Source of the DNA: Gammaproteobacteria bacterium
Lineage (GTDB): Bacteria; Pseudomonadota; Gammaproteobacteria; HyVt-429
Direction of reading: 5' to 3'
Assembly: GCA_013152415.1 (NCBI GenBank)
Contig: JAADGI010000004.1
Span: 1-53,581, forward strand
DNA length: 53,581 nucleotides
The notes under the pieces are model-generated. The model searched no databases. It saw only the letters and a program-made list of their open reading frames with translations, and had not been told where the DNA came from. Made by a program: the position numbers and the translations under genes. This document shows, one piece after another, positions 25,588-35,124 of the stretch (position 1 is the first letter of the stretch; each line of letters begins with the position of its first letter).

Positions 25588-26241
25588 TCACCAGCCTATA
25601 GAGGGCCCAGCGCGGCGGAAATGAAATTTTACCCACAGGACACCCTCAAAGCTGGTGCGAAAGTGGATTTGTCCAGGTTCATCAATAATGTCGATACCCG
25701 GTGCGGCGGCGGGTGAAATATCCTCGAGTACCAATAGATCCTTTGGATAATCGATGCGCATGGCCACGGTCATGGGGAAAAAGCCATCAAATAATCGAAA
25801 CAAAAAGGGGCCAACGGTCAGGGTGTAGCTATCGGCTGCCTTGTCATGGTGCAGGATAAGGTTTTCGCTGGTCAGGCACAGCACCGCCTTTTCTGCAATG
25901 CCCTCCAGTTGCACGGTATTTTCTTCTACCCATGACTTACCGATATTCACCGAATGGGTGATGTTGAGAGCCCTGACCTTGCCCTTGCCAAATACGATCT
26001 GTACCGCATCCCCCCACCAATCCATATTGGCCAGGCATTGGCTATTGTGGACCCAGAGAGTATTGAGCGAGTCCACACTCAAGCGCAGGGTCTTGTTGTG
26101 CAGGGGGATAGCTTTGTCCGGGAGCGTGGTGAGGATATGAAGCTCGCCACCATTGATGGAATTGAAGTCTTCCGGGCCGGCCTGAGCGTTCACGCTCAGC
26201 ACCAAGCTCATCACAATCAGCTGTTTGCATATTTGTGACAC
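25588..26241 (-). CDS. Exported protein of unknown function
   Basis: A protein of about 217 residues starting at a GTG four bases after the aspC stop. The first 23 residues ('ICKQLIVMSLVLSVNAQA') make a plausible signal peptide with an AxA cleavage site. The remainder is predicted beta-rich, with no motif I recognise ('SLNTLWVHNSQCLANMDWWG', 'VGPFLFRLFDGFFP'). Two cysteines in the mature part could form a disulfide. It is probably co-transcribed with aspC but functionally unrelated to it. The frame continues upstream into aspC, so the start is tentative. Confidence 0.65.
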   Translation of the reverse strand: MSQICKQLIVMSLVLSVNAQAGPEDFNSINGGELHILTTLPDKAIPLHNKTLRLSVDSLNTLWVHNSQCLANMDWWGDAVQIVFGKGKVRALNITHSVNIGKSWVEENTVQLEGIAEKAVLCLTSENLILHHDKAADSYTLTVGPFLFRLFDGFFPMTVAMRIDYPKDLLVLEDISPAAAPGIDIIDEPGQIHFRTSFEGVLWVKFHFRRAGPSIGW

Positions 26242-26245
26242 GATA

Positions 26246-27436
26246 TTATCCGGTCGGAGTCGCAAATAGCGTCTCCAGGCGGTCAAGGGCGGTGTTAAGT
26301 TGTTCCATGCTGGTGGCATAGGACAGTCTCAGGTAAGCCTCGGCACCAAAGGCAGAGCCCGGGACCAGGGCAACTTCGATCTTGTCGAGTATATAAGCGG
26401 CCAATTCCACGTCGTTATTAATACCGGCTAACCTGGATATGGCCTCCTGTACCAGGGGAAAGGCGTAAAACGTTCCAAGTGAAGGCAGACAGTGGAATCC
26501 CGGTATGGTGTTGAGCCTGGCCACGACCCGGTCGTGGCGTTCATGGAAGGCCTTGAGCATAGGCACTATGCAGGATTGATCGCCATTGAGGGCGGTGGTC
26601 GCTGCGGCCTGGGCCATTGAAGCCGGGTTGGAGGTGCATTGGGATTGGATTTTTTTCATGGCCTCAATCAGTTCTTTGGGCCCTGCGGCGTAGCCGATGC
26701 GCCAACCGGTCATAGAATAGGCCTTGGAGACGCCGTTGAGGACGATGGTTTGGTCATAGAGATCCGGACAGGCCATGACGATGTTGCAGAATGGCTCGTC
26801 TGCCCACAAAATATGCTCGTACATATCGTCAGTGGCAATAATCACTTGTGGATGTTGGCGCAGCACATTCCCCAGGGCCTCCAGTTCACCACGGTTGTAA
26901 ACGCTCCCGGTGGGGTTGGACGGGCTGTTGATGACCACCAGGCGGGTGTTAGCGGTGATGGCGGTATCTAATTGCTGCGGCGTGATCTTAAAGCCCTGAT
27001 CGATGCCGGCGTGGATGAAAACAGCTTGGGCGTCGGCCAGTTGTACCATGTCGGGATACGATACCCAGTAGGGTGCCGGGATCACGGCCTCATCGCCGCT
27101 GTCCAGCATGGCCTGGGCCAGGTTAAAAAAACTGTGTTTACCGCCAACGGATACCAGAATTTGATCCTGTGTATAGTCGAGACCGTTGTCGCGCTGCAGT
27201 TTATCGATAATGGCCTGTTTGAGTGCAGGGGTACCGTCCACGGCGGTGTACTTGGTGTCGCCCCGCAAGATAGCGTCGATACCCGCCTGCTTGATGTGAT
27301 CGGGCGTGTCAAAATCCGGTTCACCGGCAGCCAGTACGATAATATCCCGGCCGGCCGCCTTGAGTGCCTTGGCACGACTGGTGATAGCGAGGGTTGGGGA
27401 GGGTTGGATACGGCCAACACGTTGGGAGAGTTTCAT
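26246..27436 (-). CDS. Class I/II pyridoxal-phosphate aminotransferase (aspartate type)
   Basis: A 396-residue fold-type I aminotransferase. The PLP Lys is in 'LNGVSKAYSMTGWRIGYAAG', with 'AGEPDFDTPDHI' at the N-terminus, 'SPSNPTGSVY' in the middle and YLRLSYAT with the substrate-carboxylate Arg at the end. Sequence and length match the Ib aspartate aminotransferase group (AspC/AspB), which interconverts aspartate and oxaloacetate using glutamate; aromatic or alanine specificity cannot be excluded. It is divergent from uvrB, a pairing seen in Pseudomonas. Confidence 0.92.
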   Translation of the reverse strand: MKLSQRVGRIQPSPTLAITSRAKALKAAGRDIIVLAAGEPDFDTPDHIKQAGIDAILRGDTKYTAVDGTPALKQAIIDKLQRDNGLDYTQDQILVSVGGKHSFFNLAQAMLDSGDEAVIPAPYWVSYPDMVQLADAQAVFIHAGIDQGFKITPQQLDTAITANTRLVVINSPSNPTGSVYNRGELEALGNVLRQHPQVIIATDDMYEHILWADEPFCNIVMACPDLYDQTIVLNGVSKAYSMTGWRIGYAAGPKELIEAMKKIQSQCTSNPASMAQAAATTALNGDQSCIVPMLKAFHERHDRVVARLNTIPGFHCLPSLGTFYAFPLVQEAISRLAGINNDVELAAYILDKIEVALVPGSAFGAEAYLRLSYATSMEQLNTALDRLETLFATPTG

Positions 27437-27610
27437 TGAGATTTTTCTTTTTTGTCTAATCCGCTGATGAAGGGTGTCGGGTAACTTTCGTTTTCCTTAG
27501 CATTCAGTATATTGATCATTCCTTAACTACTCCAGGGAGAGGGTATGGCTGGAAGTGCCCTGATACTAACATCGAGTAATATACCTGTAACCTGAGTCTG
27601 AACCCAAGCC

Positions 27611-29671
27611 ATGTCTCACAACTTCACATTAACGAGTGCCTATACGCCTGCCGGTGACCAACCTGCAGCCATCGAGGCCCTGATCGCCGGTCTGGGAGAC
27701 GGTGAGGCCTGTCAGACCCTGCTCGGTGTGACCGGATCGGGCAAGACCTTCACCATCGCCAATGTGATTCAAGCGGTACAACGGCCGACCTTGATCATGG
27801 CGCCCAACAAGACCCTGGCGGCCCAGTTGTATGCCGAGATGCGGGAGTTCTTTCCCCACAATGCGGTGGAGTACTTTGTTTCCTATTACGATTATTACCA
27901 GCCTGAGGCCTATATGCCCGCCAGTGACACCTTCATCGAGAAGGATGCGGCTATCAATCAATACATCGAACAGATGCGTCTGTCCGCCACCAAGGCCATC
28001 CTGGAACGTCAGGATGTCATTATCGTTGCTACCGTGTCCGCTATCTATGGTTTGGGCGATCCAGACGCCTATCATGGCATGATTCTGCACCTGCGCCAGG
28101 GCGCAATTATGGACCAGCGTGATATTTTGCGCCGCTTGGCGGAGATACAGTACACCCGCAATGATGTTGAACTGCGCCGGGGAATGTTTCGGGTCCGAGG
28201 TGACGTGGTGGACATCTATCCGGCGGATTCCGACCATCTGTGCATCAGAGTCGAGCTGTTCGGGGATGAAATCGAACGCCTGAGCGAGTTCGATCCTCTC
28301 ACCGGGGCGGTAGAAGCCACCATTACCCGCACCACGGTCTATCCCAAGAGTCATTATGTCACCCCTCGGGAGACCATTTTAAAATCGATAGATAAAATTA
28401 AAATCGAATTAAAGGAGCGGCTTGCGGTGTTACGTAGTGTGGACAAATTGGTAGAGGCCCAGCGCCTGGAGCAACGCACCCAGTTTGATCTGGAGATGAT
28501 GCGGGAGTTGGGATACTGCAACGGCATCGAAAACTACTCGCGCTATTTGTCTGGCCGGGCCCCTGGTGAACCGCCCCCCACCTTGATCGACTACCTGCCA
28601 AAAGGGTCGTTATTGGTGCTGGATGAGAGTCATGTCACCGTGCCCCAGACCGGTGCCATGTATAAAGGTGATCGATCCCGCAAAGAGACCCTGGTGGAGT
28701 ACGGGTTTCGTCTGCCCTCAGCCATGGACAACCGGCCCCTGCGGTTCGATGAATTCGAACGTCTCATGCCCCAGACTATTTTTGTGTCGGCTACTCCGGG
28801 TAATTACGAATCTGAGCGCGCCGGGGCGGTAATCGATCAGGTGGTACGGCCCACGGGCTTGGTGGACCCGGAGGTGGAGGTGCGCCCGGTGGCCACCCAG
28901 GTGGATGACGTGTTATCGGAGATTAACAAGCGCGCACCGCTCAAAGAGCGGGTGTTGATCACTACCTTGACCAAACGTATGGCCGAAGACCTGACCGAAT
29001 ATCTCGACGAACACGGGGCCAGGGTGCGCTACCTGCATTCTGATATTGATACCGTAGAGCGGGTGGAGATCATTCGTGATCTACGTGCCGGAGAATTTGA
29101 TGTACTGGTGGGGATCAACCTGCTCAGGGAAGGTCTGGATCTGCCGGAAGTGTCTTTGGTTGCCATCCTCGACGCCGATAAAGAAGGTTTTTTGCGTTCC
29201 ACCCGGTCTTTGATCCAAACCATGGGCCGGGCGGCCCGTAACATCAATGGTAGGGTCATCATGTATGCCGATCGGATAACCGATTCCATGCGCCGGGCCC
29301 TGGATGAGACCGATCGGCGCAGAGAAAAACAGCAGGCCCACAATAAGGCCCATGGGATCACCCCCAAGGGTATCGAAAAGGCGGTACATGATCTCATCGA
29401 CGGTGCCAGCCAGGTCATACCTGGGGCAGGTTATCAACGGCGCGGTCGAGGGGCCAGTGTGCAAGCGGCAGAAGAACAAGCAAATTATGTGAGCATGGAA
29501 CCGGGAAAATTGGCGCGCTTGTTGAAGAAGATGGAGAAGGAAATGTACGGCCATGCCACCAACCTGGAATTTGAAAAAGCGGCGGCACTGCGGGACCGAA
29601 TCGAGGGTATTCGGAAGAATAGTCTAGGTTTGGTTCCAGAAGCGACCGAGCCATCGGCGAATGATCGATAA
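27611..29671 (+). CDS. uvrB: Excinuclease ABC subunit B
   Basis: A 686-residue DNA damage-verification helicase of nucleotide excision repair. Walker A is '[16 protein letters not shown]', the beta-hairpin region is '[17 protein letters not shown]', Walker B carries DESH in '[13 protein letters not shown]', and motif VI is QTMGRAARN. The C-terminal UVR domain ('[19 protein letters not shown]') that contacts UvrC is present. Length is close to E. coli UvrB (673). I did not find a convincing LexA box in the 170-base gap before it. Confidence 0.97.
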   Translation: MSHNFTLTSAYTPAGDQPAAIEALIAGLGDGEACQTLLGVTGSGKTFTIANVIQAVQRPTLIMAPNKTLAAQLYAEMREFFPHNAVEYFVSYYDYYQPEAYMPASDTFIEKDAAINQYIEQMRLSATKAILERQDVIIVATVSAIYGLGDPDAYHGMILHLRQGAIMDQRDILRRLAEIQYTRNDVELRRGMFRVRGDVVDIYPADSDHLCIRVELFGDEIERLSEFDPLTGAVEATITRTTVYPKSHYVTPRETILKSIDKIKIELKERLAVLRSVDKLVEAQRLEQRTQFDLEMMRELGYCNGIENYSRYLSGRAPGEPPPTLIDYLPKGSLLVLDESHVTVPQTGAMYKGDRSRKETLVEYGFRLPSAMDNRPLRFDEFERLMPQTIFVSATPGNYESERAGAVIDQVVRPTGLVDPEVEVRPVATQVDDVLSEINKRAPLKERVLITTLTKRMAEDLTEYLDEHGARVRYLHSDIDTVERVEIIRDLRAGEFDVLVGINLLREGLDLPEVSLVAILDADKEGFLRSTRSLIQTMGRAARNINGRVIMYADRITDSMRRALDETDRRREKQQAHNKAHGITPKGIEKAVHDLIDGASQVIPGAGYQRRGRGASVQAAEEQANYVSMEPGKLARLLKKMEKEMYGHATNLEFEKAAALRDRIEGIRKNSLGLVPEATEPSANDR

Positions 29672-29712
29672 TTTTAATTTCTGAGAGAGGCTGGAGTCCA
29701 GTTCATGGTTCA

Positions 29713-29797
29713 TCGTCACTCCGCGAAGGCCGGAGTCCAGAAGATACGTATCAACAGAATCAAAGAGATATGGATGCCAGCCTTCGCCGGTATGACG
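29713..29797. repeat. Palindromic dispersed repeat, GTCATTCC-type family, copy 1
   Basis: Arms containing CGAAGGCCGGAGTCCA (left, ending about 29738) and TGGATGCCAGCCTTCG (right, from 29771) face each other and end in GTCACT / TATGACG. The unit resembles the short GTCATTCC...GGAATGAC palindromes scattered between genes in many environmental proteobacteria. A related copy is at 46239-46329. Confidence 0.7.
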
Positions 29798-29837
29798 CAT
29801 AGCCGCAGGTTATGACGTGTAGCATTGAACCAATAAC

Positions 29838-29855
29838 GGGGTCGGACCTACGCAA
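29838..29855. repeat. RAYT-flanking repeat, left arm
   Basis: GGGTCGGACCTACGCAAC, an exact inverted match to 30748-30765 on the other side of the RAYT gene. It contains a small odd-centred palindrome (GGTC-G-GACC) beside CTAC, the complement of the GTAG tetranucleotide typical of REP elements. Confidence 0.9.
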
Positions 29856-29952
29856 CTCATTGAAGTAAAAGGGAAAGGACTTAAAAAAGGCCCCTAAAAA
29901 CCGCTTAGAACACACTTTTTAGCATTAAAATGAAGGCTTCAAGGAGGAAGCT

Positions 29953-30699
29953 ATGCCACGCGCTCATCGCTATTTTCTGCCCGGTCATGCCTGGCACATT
30001 ACCCACCGCTGTCACGGCCAAGAATTTCTTTTAAAGTTCGCCAAGGATCGTCGTCGTTGGTGGTACTGGTTGTTTGAAGCAAAAAAGCGTTACGGCTTGT
30101 GTGTTTTAAATTACATCATCACCTCGAATCACATCCACTTGCTGGTGCTAGACAAAACTGAGGGTGCGCTTGCAAAGAGCATGCAGCTTGTTGCCGGCCG
30201 CACTGCCCAGGAATACAACCAACGTAAACTAAGGCAGGGTGCATTTTGGGAAGATCGCTACCACGCTACGGCGGTAGAAACCGATGCGCACCTGGCGCGT
30301 TGTCTGGTGTATATCGATCTCAACATGGTGCGCGCCGGCGTGGTAAGGCATCCTGCCCATTGGTGTGATAGCGGTTATCGTGATATTCAAAACCCACCTA
30401 GTCGGTATGCCATCATTGATTTACCGGCACTGGTTCAAGTTCTCGGGTTCACTAGCCTGAAACAGCTTCAAGCTGCCCACCGTAGTTGGATTGAAGCTGC
30501 GTTGGAGGCAAGCCATCAACAACGCCAAGGGATGTGGACCGATAGTCTTGCTATTGGGAGTCCGGACTATGTTGCTCGGGTTCAGGCAGCACTGGGGGTT
30601 ACCGCCAAATATCGTTCAAATGCAAAACTAGAGTCGGATAATGTGCTGAAGGAGGCTCAGGGCTCGTATGCCATTTTGGGGGCAAAAAGAGCAGTTTAA
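29953..30699 (+). CDS. REP-associated tyrosine transposase (RAYT, Y1_Tnp)
   Basis: A 248-residue HUH single-strand transposase of the RAYT group. The HxH motif is in 'IITSNHIHLLVLDK', preceded by 'GHAWHITHRCHGQEFLLKF'. The catalytic Tyr is expected in the 'RCLVYIDLNMVRAGVV' helix (YIDLN). These enzymes cut REP/BIME palindromes and are thought to spread them. A strong AAGGAGG ribosome site precedes the ATG. The gene is framed by an 18-base perfect inverted repeat (29838-29855 and 30748-30765) with a third degenerate copy at 30925. The frame is intact. Confidence 0.92.
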   Translation: MPRAHRYFLPGHAWHITHRCHGQEFLLKFAKDRRRWWYWLFEAKKRYGLCVLNYIITSNHIHLLVLDKTEGALAKSMQLVAGRTAQEYNQRKLRQGAFWEDRYHATAVETDAHLARCLVYIDLNMVRAGVVRHPAHWCDSGYRDIQNPPSRYAIIDLPALVQVLGFTSLKQLQAAHRSWIEAALEASHQQRQGMWTDSLAIGSPDYVARVQAALGVTAKYRSNAKLESDNVLKEAQGSYAILGAKRAV

Positions 30700-30747
30700 G
30701 GCTAAATAACGACGGATTTAGGCCCTGATTTATATTTGAATCAAGGG

Positions 30748-30765
30748 GTTGCGTAGGTCCGACCC
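30748..30765. repeat. RAYT-flanking repeat, right arm
   Basis: GTTGCGTAGGTCCGACCC, perfect reverse complement of 29838-29855. It starts with the GTAG-GTCCGAC arrangement expected of a REP half. Confidence 0.9.
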
Positions 30766-30924
30766 TACTCTTGCGGTATCGACGCTATGCGACCTGGCAA
30801 CTCATGTGGGACGCAACAGGCTACACGGGCTTTGCAAGTGAACAGTTATTTCGAAACGTATCTGCACCGTAATGAAGACTGGTTTGTGGTGCCGTGCGGC
30901 GGATTTATGCCATTATTATCATAT

Positions 30925-30958
30925 GAATCAAGGGGTTGTGTAGGCGCGACTCTACTCT
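30925..30958. repeat. Degenerate third copy of the RAYT-flanking repeat
   Basis: The 34 bases match 30738-30771 in direct orientation with four mismatches (for example TTGTGTAGGCGCGACTC for TTGCGTAGGTCCGACCC). The span 30700-31028 holds these two copies and no gene; a frame at 30787-31032 has no recognisable content. Confidence 0.8.
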
Positions 30959-31028
30959 CTATCTTCAGGGTTGACCAACGCGGTGCTTATGGTATTCTTT
31001 GTTCTCAATTCGCGAATAGAGAATATCG

Positions 31029-31901
31029 ATGAATCTCAAACCTCAAGATCTGCTGTTTCTACTCAAGCTCGTTGCTTTGGGTAAAGAAGATTGGTCTTTC
31101 GCCAAATTGGCGATTGCTCTCGGTATGAGTCCATCCGAAGTTCACGCAGCAGCCAAACGTGCGCTTGTTGCAAGGTTGGCGGGTAAAGAGGACGACCATA
31201 TTCGGCCGAACATCATGAATTTGGAGGAATTTCTATTGCACGGCATTCAGTATGTATTTGTACCTGATCGAGGTGGGTTGAATCGCGGTATGCCGACTGC
31301 ATATGCCTATGGGCCTTTGGAGGATTATTTTACGGGTTCTAAAGGAGAACTTCCGCCGGTATGGCCGGATCCCGATGGGAGGATTAAGGGAGAGTCTTTT
31401 GCGCCGTTGTACAAGTCTGCGCCAACGGCAGCAAAGAACGACCCAAAGCTATATGAATTGTTAGCCCTAGTGGACGTGCTTCGGGGTGGACGTGCCAGAG
31501 AGCGCGATATCGCTAAAAATGAGCTGAAATCGCGATTGTCGTCATATCATGGCTTGGAGGATTCCATGCAGTCTAGTGACAAAGATAATATTGCGATTGG
31601 GAAAACTTTCGTTGTGCCTCGTAGAAACTTGGAGAAGTTGGCGCAGCGTTATCATATCAAGCGTCTTTCCCTATTCGGTTCTGCAGCCAGAGGGGAACTT
31701 GGACCGGATAGTGATATTGATCTGATTGCTGAATTTGAGAAAGGCAAATCACCTTCATTGGGAGGGATGGTTAAAATTCATGATGACTTTTCAACTTTAT
31801 TCAAAGGCCGTAAGGTAGACATCGCCACACCCAGTATTATGAACAACCCTTACCGTCGCCAAGCGATAGAACGGGAAATCGAGAAACTTTATGCTGCCTG
31901 A
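31029..31901 (+). CDS. HTH domain fused to MNT-type nucleotidyltransferase antitoxin
   Basis: A 290-residue two-domain protein. Residues 1-175 carry an N-terminal helix-turn-helix ('WSFAKLAIALGMSPSEVHAA', 22-41) and a conserved 'RGGLNRGMPTAYAYGP' stretch. This half looks like a free-standing transcription-regulator family I have seen as a separate protein. Residues 195-290 form a minimal nucleotidyltransferase with GS-x10-D-x-D (Gly217, Ser218, Asp229, Asp231), as in MntA. MntA antitoxins of type VII systems AMPylate the partner HepT. The HepT gene follows with an 11-base overlap. The fusion could give the antitoxin its own operator binding; this is inference. Confidence 0.82.
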   Translation: MNLKPQDLLFLLKLVALGKEDWSFAKLAIALGMSPSEVHAAAKRALVARLAGKEDDHIRPNIMNLEEFLLHGIQYVFVPDRGGLNRGMPTAYAYGPLEDYFTGSKGELPPVWPDPDGRIKGESFAPLYKSAPTAAKNDPKLYELLALVDVLRGGRARERDIAKNELKSRLSSYHGLEDSMQSSDKDNIAIGKTFVVPRRNLEKLAQRYHIKRLSLFGSAARGELGPDSDIDLIAEFEKGKSPSLGGMVKIHDDFSTLFKGRKVDIATPSIMNNPYRRQAIEREIEKLYAA

Positions 31902-32244
31902 AGATAGAGATCCGGCCTACTTATGGGACATGCTTCAGGCCGCCAAGGAAGTCGATAGTATGCTGTATGAATATGACTTGGCCGCATTTCTTGCTGACCG
32001 TGTCATGTTGAGAGCAGTGGAGCGCAGCATTGAGATCATCGGAGAGGCTGCGGGTTGTGTTTCAGTAACCTATCAAGATGCCCATCCGGAGATTCCATGG
32101 CGAGAAATTATTGGCCAGAGAAACATACTGGCGCATGAATACGGTCAGATCAATCATGAGCTTCTTTACAAGACGGCCAGCGAAGATATACTCACCTTGA
32201 TTACCTGCATCGAGGAATTATTACCGCCGCTTGACGACGATTAA
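31891..32244 (+). CDS. hepT: HepT-like toxin (HEPN ribonuclease, type VII system)
   Basis: A 117-residue helical HEPN protein with the diagnostic R-x4-H-x-Y motif intact in RNILAHEY (Arg77, His82, Tyr84). HepT toxins are ribonucleases. In the Shewanella MntA-HepT pair the antitoxin transfers AMP groups to the motif Tyr to silence it. The earlier 'RAVERSIEIIGEAAGCVS' helix is also family-typical. The ATG lies inside the last codons of the HTH-MNT gene, so the two are translated as a unit. Confidence 0.9.
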   Translation: MLPEDRDPAYLWDMLQAAKEVDSMLYEYDLAAFLADRVMLRAVERSIEIIGEAAGCVSVTYQDAHPEIPWREIIGQRNILAHEYGQINHELLYKTASEDILTLITCIEELLPPLDDD

Positions 32245-32281
32245 ATTGGTAACCAACCAGATAATATAATAGTGGCAAACA

Positions 32282-32400
32282 ACGCAAAACGGACACCTGC
32301 ATATTCTGGCGGAACGTGAACACCCACTCTGAAAAAAGGAAAAAGGGTCAGAGCCGGATTTTCTTAGATTCTCTCAAAATCCCTAAAGTTTTATCGAGGC
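32282..32400. other. Possible insertion-element remnant ahead of tRNA-Val
   Basis: The stretch includes ATTCTGGCGGAACGTGAACA, resembling terminal repeats of IS21-like elements, and GGGTCAGAGCC, resembling RAYT-linked repeats. No transposase gene accompanies it. The recognition is from memory of such ends and is tentative. Confidence 0.3.
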
Positions 32401-32488
32401 ACTACCTGCATAACCGCTTTAAGTGGTGAAAAGCCAGGATTTCAATTGATCCCGAAAGTCCGAATATGCTAACGTTCGCGTCCTCTTC

Positions 32489-32565
32489 AGGCGCGTAGCT
32501 CAGTTGGTTAGAGCACCACCTTGACATGGTGGGGGTCGTTGGTTCGAATCCAATCGCGCCTACCA
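32489..32565 (+). tRNA. tRNA-Val (GAC)
   Basis: A 77-base cloverleaf with acceptor AGGCGCG/CGCGCCT, D arm GCTCAGTTGGTTAGAGC, anticodon GAC in TTGACAT, T arm GGTTCGAATCC, discriminator A and encoded CCA. It sits directly upstream of thrS, as in other gammaproteobacteria. Nothing suggests an integration event here. Confidence 0.97.
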
Positions 32566-32647
32566 ACAATATCTTAACGGCCCTTGGTATGGGCCGTACC
32601 GGTTTATCCACGGCCACTCGTAGCGGTCGCAAAAATAAGGAGTTTGT

Positions 32648-34573
32648 GTGCCTACTATTACACTGCCGGATGGCAGCCAGCGTCAGTTTCCCCAACCCGT
32701 TACTGTTCACGAAGTCGCCGCCGATATCGGTGCCGGTCTGGCCAAGGCCGCCCTGGCGGGTCGCGTCGAGGGTCGTATCGTCGATACCTCGTTTCGTATT
32801 GAATCCGATAGCACATTGGCCATCATCACCGACCGCGATGCCGAAGGCCTGGAGGTCATTCGTCATTCCACTGCCCACCTGCTGGCCCAAGCGGTCAAGC
32901 AATTGTATCCCGAGGCCCAGGTGACCATTGGCCCGGTGATCGATAATGGTTTTTATTACGATTTTGCCTTTGAGCGCCCGTTTACCCCCGAAGACCTGGC
33001 CAAGATCGAAAAGAAGATGGAGGAACTCGTCAAGCAGGATATCAGCGTGTCCCGCGAGGTGATGGTCAGAGAGGAGGCGATCGAATTTTTCAAGGGCATG
33101 GGTGAGGCCTACAAGGCCGAAATCATTGCGGATATTCCTGCAGGAGAAGATATCTCCTTATACCGCCAGGGGGAGTTTATCGATTTATGTCGCGGCCCCC
33201 ATGTCCCCAGTACCGGCAAGCTCAAGGCCTTCAAGTTAATGAAGGTGGCGGGGGCCTATTGGCGGGGTGATTCCAACAATGCCATGTTACAGCGTATCTA
33301 TGGTACTGCGTGGGCCAACAAGAAGGCCCTCAAGGCCCATTTGTATCGCCTCGAAGAGGCGGAAAAGCGCGACCACCGTAAGCTGGCCAAACGCATGGAC
33401 CTGTTTCACACCCAGGAAGAGGCCCCGGGTATGGTGTTCTGGCATCCGGCCGGTTGGACGGTTTATCAGAGCATTGTTCACTACATCCGGGATATTCTTA
33501 ACAACCACGGTTACCAGGAGATCCATACCCCTGCGGTGGTGGACCGTAGTCTGTGGGAAAAGTCGGGGCACTGGGAAAAATTTCGTGATGACATGTTCAC
33601 CACCGCGTCGGAGAACCGGGATTACGCCATCAAACCCATGAACTGCCCTTGCCACGTTCAAGTCTACAATCAGGGCCTCAAGAGTTATCGGGATCTGCCT
33701 TTGCGACTGGCAGAGTTTGGCTCCTGTTTGCGCAATGAGCCCTCTGGAACCCTCCATGGCCTGATGCGCCTGCGCAGTTTTGTCCAGGATGACGCCCACA
33801 TTTTTTGTACCGAGGAGCAGGTTCAGGATGAGGTGTCGGACTTTATAGATTTGCTGTTTAAGGTCTATGCAGATTTTGGCTTTACCGATGTGATCATTAA
33901 ATTGTCCACTCGGCCCGAACAGCGGGTCGGTTCCGATGAGGTTTGGGACAAGGCCGAACAGGCCCTGGAGCAGGCCCTCAACGCTAAAAATCTGGAATGG
34001 CAGCTCCAACCCGGTGAGGGGGCATTTTATGGGCCCAAAATCGAATTCTCTTTGAAGGACTGTCTGGACCGGGTGTGGCAGTGTGGCACCATCCAGGTGG
34101 ATTTTTCCATGCCGGGACGATTGGAGGCGGAATATGTCGCTGAGGATGGAAAACGTCAGACCCCGGTCATGTTGCACCGGGCCATTTTGGGCTCAATCGA
34201 GCGTTTTGTCGGTATCCTCATCGAGCATCATGCCGGTGCCTTCCCCGCCTGGTTGGCACCGATTCAGGGGGTATTGCTCAATATCACCGACCGCCAGGCC
34301 GATTATTTGCTCGAATTGGAAAAAACACTGAAAAAACAGGGTCTCAGGGTGGAATCCGACTTGAGAAACGAGAAGATCGGCTTTAAAATCCGCGAGCATA
34401 CTTTAAGGCGGGTTCCCTACTTGCTGGTTGCAGGTGATCGGGAGCTCAACGACCATACATTGGCCGTGCGCACGCGTTCTGGTGAGGATCTTGGGAGCAT
34501 GACGGTAGATGCCGTTATCGAGCTCCTTGACCGGGATATCGCGAGCCGCGGCATTCGTACTTTAGAGGACTGA
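32648..34573 (+). CDS. thrS: Threonyl-tRNA synthetase
   Basis: A 641-residue class II synthetase. The N-terminal TGS domain covers about 1-62, the editing domain has the H-x3-H signature in '[19 protein letters not shown]', and the catalytic core contains '[11 protein letters not shown]' (zinc Cys) and '[18 protein letters not shown]'. The anticodon-binding domain begins around '[16 protein letters not shown]'. GTG at 32648 is chosen, with AAGGAG upstream and the family [10 protein letters not shown] start. It is followed by infC with only four bases between stop and start. Confidence 0.97.
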   Translation: MPTITLPDGSQRQFPQPVTVHEVAADIGAGLAKAALAGRVEGRIVDTSFRIESDSTLAIITDRDAEGLEVIRHSTAHLLAQAVKQLYPEAQVTIGPVIDNGFYYDFAFERPFTPEDLAKIEKKMEELVKQDISVSREVMVREEAIEFFKGMGEAYKAEIIADIPAGEDISLYRQGEFIDLCRGPHVPSTGKLKAFKLMKVAGAYWRGDSNNAMLQRIYGTAWANKKALKAHLYRLEEAEKRDHRKLAKRMDLFHTQEEAPGMVFWHPAGWTVYQSIVHYIRDILNNHGYQEIHTPAVVDRSLWEKSGHWEKFRDDMFTTASENRDYAIKPMNCPCHVQVYNQGLKSYRDLPLRLAEFGSCLRNEPSGTLHGLMRLRSFVQDDAHIFCTEEQVQDEVSDFIDLLFKVYADFGFTDVIIKLSTRPEQRVGSDEVWDKAEQALEQALNAKNLEWQLQPGEGAFYGPKIEFSLKDCLDRVWQCGTIQVDFSMPGRLEAEYVAEDGKRQTPVMLHRAILGSIERFVGILIEHHAGAFPAWLAPIQGVLLNITDRQADYLLELEKTLKKQGLRVESDLRNEKIGFKIREHTLRRVPYLLVAGDRELNDHTLAVRTRSGEDLGSMTVDAVIELLDRDIASRGIRTLED

Positions 34574-34580
34574 AAACATC
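34565..34580 (+). promoter_or_regulatory. infC ribosome-binding site with AUC start codon
   Basis: GAGGA at 34565-34569 is followed eight bases later by ATC at 34578. Reading from this codon gives the full conserved IF3 N-terminus, and no ATG/GTG/TTG in frame does. IF3 in E. coli rejects its own AUU start and so limits its own synthesis; AUC should work the same way. Confidence 0.8.
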
Positions 34581-35099
34581 GCAGTTGAGAAAAAGACACG
34601 CCTGAACGAGCAGATTACGATACCTGAGGTCAGGTTGATTGGGGCCGATGGCGAACAAGTCGGAGTTGTGTCGTCCCAGGAAGCCCTGCAAAAGGCCATA
34701 GAGTCAGGTCTGGATCTGGTTGAAATTTCACCTAATGCGGAACCGCCCGTTTGCCGGATTATGGATTTTGGCAAATTCCGTTATGAGGCCAGCAAGAAAA
34801 AGCAGCAGGCGAAGAAGAAACAAAAGCAGACCCATTTAAAAGAGATCAAGTTTCGGCCGGGTACGGATATAGGTGACTACCAGGTCAAGCTACGTAAATT
34901 GATACAGTTCCTTGAGGACGAGGATAAGGTCAAGATTACACTTCGATTTCGGGGTCGTGAGATGGCCCACCAGGAATTGGGTCGTAAATTATTGAACAGG
35001 GTGGAAGAAGACCTGAAGGAATACGGGGTAGTGGAACAATACCCCAAGCTGGAAGGCCGATTGATGGTCATGGTCCTGGCGCCTAAAAAGGCCTCGTGA
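34578..35099 (+). CDS. infC: Translation initiation factor IF-3
   Basis: A 173-residue factor that keeps 30S subunits free and proofreads start codons. The N-domain contains '[19 protein letters not shown]' and '[20 protein letters not shown]', followed by a Lys-rich linker. The C-domain has '[20 protein letters not shown]' and '[16 protein letters not shown]'. The start is ATC (34578). The first usual start codon in frame is a TTG at 34635, which would cut off about 19 conserved residues. The operon order thrS-infC-rpmI-rplT is the standard one. Confidence 0.95.
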   Translation: MAVEKKTRLNEQITIPEVRLIGADGEQVGVVSSQEALQKAIESGLDLVEISPNAEPPVCRIMDFGKFRYEASKKKQQAKKKQKQTHLKEIKFRPGTDIGDYQVKLRKLIQFLEDEDKVKITLRFRGREMAHQELGRKLLNRVEEDLKEYGVVEQYPKLEGRLMVMVLAPKKAS

Positions 35100-35124
35100 A
35101 CCAACCGATTTGGAGTTAAGTGTT

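Noticed and set aside
27437..27610. Possible LexA box before uvrB
   Set aside because: No CTGT-N8-ACAG match; nearest CTGTAACCTGAG-like sequence is too weak.
33287..34177. Long minus-strand open frame opposite thrS
   Set aside because: Antisense shadow of a highly conserved synthetase gene, with no independent signal.
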